DNA of 11,213 bases from Bacteroidales bacterium (GTDB lineage: Bacteria; Bacteroidota; Bacteroidia; Bacteroidales; JAOZTL01): positions 1 to 11,213 of the forward strand of contig JAOZTL010000047.1 of NCBI GenBank assembly GCA_029942205.1. Reading direction: 5' to 3'. Shown piece after piece: positions 6,558 to 11,213 of the stretch. The first letter of the stretch is position 1. The number at the start of each line of letters is the position of its first letter. The translations under genes were made by a program, and so were the position numbers. The notes below the pieces were generated by a model. The model did not search any database, had not been told where the DNA came from, and worked only from the letters and a program-made list of their open reading frames with translations.

Positions 6558-9500
6558 TTATATTTTAATTCCTATAACGAGAATATCATCAATTTGTTCT
6601 GTTTCGCCGCGCCAGTCTTCAATGTTTTTATCTAAGAGTTCGCGTTGCTGTATCATTGATTTGTTTTGTATTGAAAGTAAATATTCTTTGAAAGGTTTCG
6701 ATTTGAATTTTTTCTCTTTCGGGCCACCAAATTGGTCAATATATCCATCAGAGAAAACGTATAAATTATCATTTTCTTGTAATTTGATTCGATGGTTAGT
6801 GAAATTTACATCCAAAAAATCAGACATTCCAATAGGCATTCTATTCGCTTTATATTCAATTAATTCATTATTTCTAACCAAGTAGAGGGGATTATAAGCA
6901 CCAGCATATTGCAACTCATTTGTTTTTATATTTATTACAAGAATAGCAACATCCATTCCATCTTTAGTATCATTATCTCCACTTTCTTGGTGCAAGGCAG
7001 TAATTAAATGCCTTCTTAACCTGTCTAAAATATTACTGGCAGTAAATTCTATTGCACCTTCCTTTACAATGTCACTTAAAAAAGCAGCACCAAGTAAGCT
7101 CATAAATGCTCCAGGAACACCATGCCCTGTACTATCAGCTGCAACAACTATGGCAGTATCACCTACTTGATTTACCCAATAGTAATCTCCACTTACAATA
7201 TCTCGGGGTTTCAGTAATATAAAATGCTGAGGAAAAGTTTTGTCAATGTATTTACCAGGAGGAAGAATAGCAGTTTGTATTCTACTTGCATAATAAATAC
7301 TATCAATCATGTCTTTTCGTTGTTGAGCTATTTCGTCTCGCTGTGTTTCTGCCGATTCTTTTTGTAACGTAATTTCATCTCTTTGAGTCAGGATTTTTTC
7401 TCTTTGTTGTTGTAATTCTTCATTTTTTTCTAATATTTCATTTGTTTGTTCCTGTAATTGTTGTGTACGTTTAGCAACCATTTGCTCTAAATGTTCATTC
7501 TTTTTCATAAGAGCATGGTGTCTCCATTTTATTAGAAAATAAAAAATAAGAATAAAAGTAAGAATTGATAAAATAATAAACCAAATTTGTTTCCAGTATG
7601 GTTTTTCTATCTTGAAGCTTATTTGTTTATAATAACTCCAAATGTCATCTTTTCCTTTTGTTCTGTAAGTAAATGTATAATTACCAGGGGGAAGATTTGT
7701 ATATTGTGCCTTATAATCAGTGCCTTGCGAAGCAGCATAATCATTTTCTAAGCCTTTGAGGAAAAAATCATATTCTACCGCTTCTTCATCTTTGAATGAT
7801 AAACCAAGTAATTCAAAAGTAATATTGTTTTGGTCATAACGGAGTGTTTCTTCTATATTTTCGACTAATTGCCCATTTAACCATATTTTTTCTATTTTAC
7901 AATCAGGCGTATATTTTTTTGTATTTTTTTTCTTTATATCAAAAGTCGATATTCCATGATAAGTTGCAATCCAAAGAAGACCTTTTTTATCGATAACTAG
8001 TCCGTTTGTTGCTATTTCATTTCCTGATAAACCAGAACTTGTATCGATAATAAATTCTACTTTCCCAGTAGTTTTATTGTAGTATACTAGCCCTTTATTT
8101 GTTCCAATCCACAAATAAGTATTATCTACAGCTTTATGTATTGCATTGATTACATTATTAGGCAATTTAATATCCAAAAAATGAACTTCTTCATTAACAA
8201 AAATTGCAAAACCATTTTCTGTTCCTACCCACAAAACGTCATCATCTACGCACAACGAGGTAACACTATTATTTTCCAAATCATACAATATTGAAAAATC
8301 TCGTTCATCAAAATAAATGAGTCCATTTGTATTTGCTCCAATTATATCTCCTTCAAAATCAATTAGTTGTCTGATATTTTGAGTCAAATGATTGGACAGA
8401 ATAACGATAGGCGACGAGAATGATTTTAGATACGACACTGTACCGTCTATTCCTGTTGTAATGAAAATTTGACCGTCATTGCTTGAAAATACTAAATTAA
8501 CGTGTTTAATTTGCTGCGAAAAAATTCTTTTTTTAATTAATTTCAGGCTTTTTTGATCGTATAGGAATAATCCTGAATTACTTGCTATGAGAATATTTTT
8601 ATTTTTAGTTTCAGTAACCGCAAAAGTTTTATCCGTATTCGAAAAATCAGAATTAAATTTGTTTAGTTGATCTTTGAAATAGTACAACATTCCATTTTGG
8701 CTAATCCATACTCTATCTTCAGAATCATGTAGTATCGATTGTACATGACTCGTGATAAGTGAGGGATACAATGAACGCAATGATTTTCCATTTAATTTGG
8801 CAACACCTCCTTTTAATCCCACCCATAAATTCCCTTCTCTGTCTTCCAGAAAGGAATGAATAAGATCATTACCAAGACCTATATTTTTGTCATATACAAT
8901 AGGTTTTTGTATTGTTGTTATGATTTGGTATATTTTAAAGTCAGAAATAAGCCATATTGAGCCGTCTTTAGTTTGATGAATATCTTTGATTATTATATTT
9001 TCAGGTATATTTAGCTGTGTATTTAGTTTTATTCCTAAGTTTTTATTTGTCCATGGCTGATTTTTTAAATAGATTCCTTTTTCGGTAGAAATCCATAATT
9101 GGTTTGCTTCATCAATAAATGCACAATAACTATATTCATCAGATAGTTTGTACGATTTTTCTACATGATTGATGTAGTAAAGTCCTTCAGATGATGCTAA
9201 AAACATATAATCCTTATCTTTAGATTGAGTAATATCATTAATATTAAGAGGAAGATTTAGATTTTCATCATTAAAAAAGCGTAATTTTCCTTTTCTGGTT
9301 ATTTGTACAATTCCATCATTACCAAAAAACCATTTATAATTTTGTCTGTCAATAAATATTTTTTTGAAAGAACGACCAGTTGATATTTTTGCTAATTTAT
9401 TATTTTTAATATAAAATATACCTCTTTGACTAGCAAAATAAATAATACCTGTGGAATCTTGATCTATATCAAATATTGAATTATGCGCAAAGTTGGTGTC

Positions 9501-11213
9501 TGTCTCGAAAGTAATCATTTCACGACCATTATATTTAGCAGCACCTGTCTGTGTTCCAAACCAAATATATCCATCCTTGTCTTGAAAAATACTTAAAATG
9601 TCTTCTTGTGGTAAGCCTGCTTCCGATCCATATTTGACAAAAGGAAATACGCCAGTTTGATATGTTTGGTACAGCGATGTGAAATAATTTTCAGATTCCT
9701 GTAAAGTCATTCCTGTTTGAATCTTAAAATATTGATCTAATAAACCAATTTGTTTGGAATATTGTAGAAATTCAATTAGTTTTTGTTTCAATTTTGGTGT
9801 ATTCCGTTTCATTCCCCAGCCATCTTTGCCTATATTCCCAATTACGAATTTTGCTTCCAAATTAGGATATTTATTTAGTTCAAAAATAGCATTACTTCCA
9901 ATCATGTAGTCAGCTTTTTTTTCTATAACATCAAGTAAGAAATCGGAATTTCGATAATGGAATTTCGTCACACCATTATCTACCAAAATATCTTCGGTGA
10001 TAGAGCCTTTTGATACAACACCTTCATAATTAATAAGATCAGAGACTCCCGTTATTTTATGATTTTTATTTCCGATCACAACCATGGCGTATGGAATAAA
10101 ATCAACGATGTCTATTTTATTTTTCCGCCATTCGAGTGGTACTAAAATATCGGCGGCAATGTCTATACGTTTCATCCACTCTGGCGTGTAGGTGCTGTCT
10201 TTTAATATTTCGCCATTTTCGGTTTCAAAAAATTTGGATACGCTTGGGATGATAACAATTTCGAGTTTTACGCCCAAATAGTTTGCAAATTGCTCTACTA
10301 GCATTTGATTAAATTGCGGTTTATTTGGGTTGTATATCATTGTTTCTTCACGCAAACCGACAATAAGCTTTCCTGACTTTAGAATTTTATCTAAATCACG
10401 AACATTACTAGATTGTTGATTTGCAATAGAATAGGCATTTAATATTTCTAAATATTTATCATAATTAATCCCATAAGATTCAATAAATAGGTCATCTAAT
10501 TTTCCATTACCTTTGATTGTTTCAAAAAAATTGTCAATTTCTTTTTTGAGTTCATTATTTCCTTTTTCAACCGCCCAGCCTATTTTTTTTAGTGGTGCAA
10601 CAGGAAATGCTATTTGGTAGTCTGGATTATTTTTAACAAATTCAAGAGCAAGATACGATACACTGATAAATCCATCGGCAAGTTTATTTTGCATCATTTT
10701 TGATGATTCTTCTTCCGAGTCGGTTCTTATAAATGTAATGTTTCCAGTTAATGTTTTGCTGATAGATTGGATATTTATTTCATAAGTAGAGTTTTTCATG
10801 AAAGCAATTCGCTTACCTACCAATTGGCTGTACGATGTAATATTTGCATTTTTAGGAATAACAAGGAGGTCGCTCATATCCAATATTCCTGCATAATCAA
10901 AAAATTTCTTTCGCCAGTCGAGCATGTAAATACTTCCACAAATGAAATCTGATTTTTTTAGTGCATCAGGAGTATAGCTTATACTAGGGTCTGTTTGATA
11001 ATTCTCTTGAATTTGTCCATCTCGCGAAAAATTATCGTTCCATGTCGATTCCTCAATGACTAAATCTACATGTAAAAAACGAGCAAATTCGACAGCAAGT
11101 TTGTAATTAATTGTATTTAATGAACTTTCTGTAAAAGAGGCATGTATTTTCCCGCTTTGTTTTATTTTTTGTAACCTTTGTGATTTTATTTTGGGTACAA
11201 GCAAGAAAAGAAG
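6558..11213 (-). CDS. Giant sensor: tandem SBP_bac_3, 14-blade propeller, Y_Y_Y, SpoIIE phosphatase (N-terminus cut off)
   Basis: The reading frame runs off the window. The first in-frame start-like codon is TTG at 11204, but the frame stays open upstream (LLF before LLVPKIKSQ), which looks like the end of a signal peptide or membrane helix, so the true start lies outside. Residues below count from that TTG. Two extracytoplasmic solute-binding family 3 domains occupy about 10-255 and 268-500. A propeller region at 528-1094 shows about 14 blade motifs of the type YIWFGTQTGAAKYNG, and a Y_Y_Y domain lies at about 1124-1198. One membrane helix (1204-1225) leads to a heptad coiled coil (about 1228-1301) and a SpoIIE/PP2C phosphatase domain (1302-1548). 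The phosphatase keeps the expected acidic metal ligands: D1340 in VSGDYYW, D1357 in ADSTGHG, D1486 in FSDGYID and D1539/D1540 in IDDILVIG. The likely topology is periplasmic sensing with a cytoplasmic phosphatase acting on a phosphoprotein, classically a STAS anti-anti-sigma factor; no such partner is visible. xseB follows 54 bases downstream. Confidence 0.9.
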   Translation of the reverse strand, partial: LLFLLVPKIKSQRLQKIKQSGKIHASFTESSLNTINYKLAVEFARFLHVDLVIEESTWNDNFSRDGQIQENYQTDPSISYTPDALKKSDFICGSIYMLDWRKKFFDYAGILDMSDLLVIPKNANITSYSQLVGKRIAFMKNSTYEINIQSISKTLTGNITFIRTDSEEESSKMMQNKLADGFISVSYLALEFVKNNPDYQIAFPVAPLKKIGWAVEKGNNELKKEIDNFFETIKGNGKLDDLFIESYGINYDKYLEILNAYSIANQQSSNVRDLDKILKSGKLIVGLREETMIYNPNKPQFNQMLVEQFANYLGVKLEIVIIPSVSKFFETENGEILKDSTYTPEWMKRIDIAADILVPLEWRKNKIDIVDFIPYAMVVIGNKNHKITGVSDLINYEGVVSKGSITEDILVDNGVTKFHYRNSDFLLDVIEKKADYMIGSNAIFELNKYPNLEAKFVIGNIGKDGWGMKRNTPKLKQKLIEFLQYSKQIGLLDQYFKIQTGMTLQESENYFTSLYQTYQTGVFPFVKYGSEAGLPQEDILSIFQDKDGYIWFGTQTGAAKYNGREMITFETDTNFAHNSIFDIDQDSTGIIYFASQRGIFYIKNNKLAKISTGRSFKKIFIDRQNYKWFFGNDGIVQITRKGKLRFFNDENLNLPLNINDITQSKDKDYMFLASSEGLYYINHVEKSYKLSDEYSYCAFIDEANQLWISTEKGIYLKNQPWTNKNLGIKLNTQLNIPENIIIKDIHQTKDGSIWLISDFKIYQIITTIQKPIVYDKNIGLGNDLIHSFLEDREGNLWVGLKGGVAKLNGKSLRSLYPSLITSHVQSILHDSEDRVWISQNGMLYYFKDQLNKFNSDFSNTDKTFAVTETKNKNILIASNSGLFLYDQKSLKLIKKRIFSQQIKHVNLVFSSNDGQIFITTGIDGTVSYLKSFSSPIVILSNHLTQNIRQLIDFEGDIIGANTNGLIYFDERDFSILYDLENNSVTSLCVDDDVLWVGTENGFAIFVNEEVHFLDIKLPNNVINAIHKAVDNTYLWIGTNKGLVYYNKTTGKVEFIIDTSSGLSGNEIATNGLVIDKKGLLWIATYHGISTFDIKKKNTKKYTPDCKIEKIWLNGQLVENIEETLRYDQNNITFELLGLSFKDEEAVEYDFFLKGLENDYAASQGTDYKAQYTNLPPGNYTFTYRTKGKDDIWSYYKQISFKIEKPYWKQIWFIILSILTFILIFYFLIKWRHHALMKKNEHLEQMVAKRTQQLQEQTNEILEKNEELQQQREKILTQRDEITLQKESAETQRDEIAQQRKDMIDSIYYASRIQTAILPPGKYIDKTFPQHFILLKPRDIVSGDYYWVNQVGDTAIVVAADSTGHGVPGAFMSLLGAAFLSDIVKEGAIEFTASNILDRLRRHLITALHQESGDNDTKDGMDVAILVINIKTNELQYAGAYNPLYLVRNNELIEYKANRMPIGMSDFLDVNFTNHRIKLQENDNLYVFSDGYIDQFGGPKEKKFKSKPFKEYLLSIQNKSMIQQRELLDKNIEDWRGETEQIDDILVIGIKI

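Noticed and set aside
11196..11204. TTG at 11204 as the true start of the sensor gene
   Set aside because: The frame stays open to the window edge with hydrophobic residues upstream, and the first binding domain begins almost at once; a missing N-terminus with its signal peptide or membrane helix is more likely.

Overview
The window is AT-rich DNA that looks like a member of the Bacteroidota. Three things support this: promoters of the TAnnTTTG type with no clear Shine-Dalgarno sequences, a DUF5916 outer-membrane protein, and a two-component-type propeller plus Y_Y_Y sensor, a combination typical of the phylum. No rRNA, tRNA, transposase, integrase or CRISPR array was seen. The genus cannot be told from the sequence.

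Layout. (1) Positions 1-75 may hold the last 24 codons of a plus-strand gene. (2) Positions 72-1813 hold a minus-strand pair: a uridine-phosphorylase-like nucleoside phosphorylase, followed with a one-base stop/start overlap by a SirB1/transglutaminase-like protein that has no cysteine. (3) Positions 1814-2128 are a divergent, T-rich promoter region. (4) Positions 2129-2950 encode a prohibitin (SPFH/Band 7) membrane protein on the plus strand. (5) Positions 2951-3360 hold one copy of a diverged intergenic repeat, a strong terminator hairpin and a good promoter. (6) Positions 3361-5787 encode a secreted DUF5916 outer-membrane barrel with an N-terminal CBM9-like domain. (7) Positions 5788-6305 lie between convergent genes and hold a long hairpin and the second copy of the intergenic repeat. 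(8) Positions 6306-11213 are a minus-strand pair: a giant sensor protein cut off at its N-terminus by the window edge, then xseB, the small subunit of exonuclease VII.

The most interesting gene is the sensor (at least 1551 visible codons). It joins two tandem periplasmic-binding (Venus-flytrap) domains, about 14 propeller blades, a Y_Y_Y domain, one membrane helix, a heptad-repeat coiled coil and a SpoIIE/PP2C phosphatase. In effect it has a BvgS/EvgS-like tandem ligand-binding input, a Bacteroides hybrid-two-component-like propeller relay, and a phosphatase output in place of a histidine kinase. No anti-sigma or STAS partner is visible. The second notable signal is the pair of roughly 215-bp direct repeats downstream of two unrelated plus-strand genes; they share a 21-base identical block and a small hairpin.

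The other genes appear to be ordinary housekeeping or envelope functions, and no common pathway ties the whole window together.
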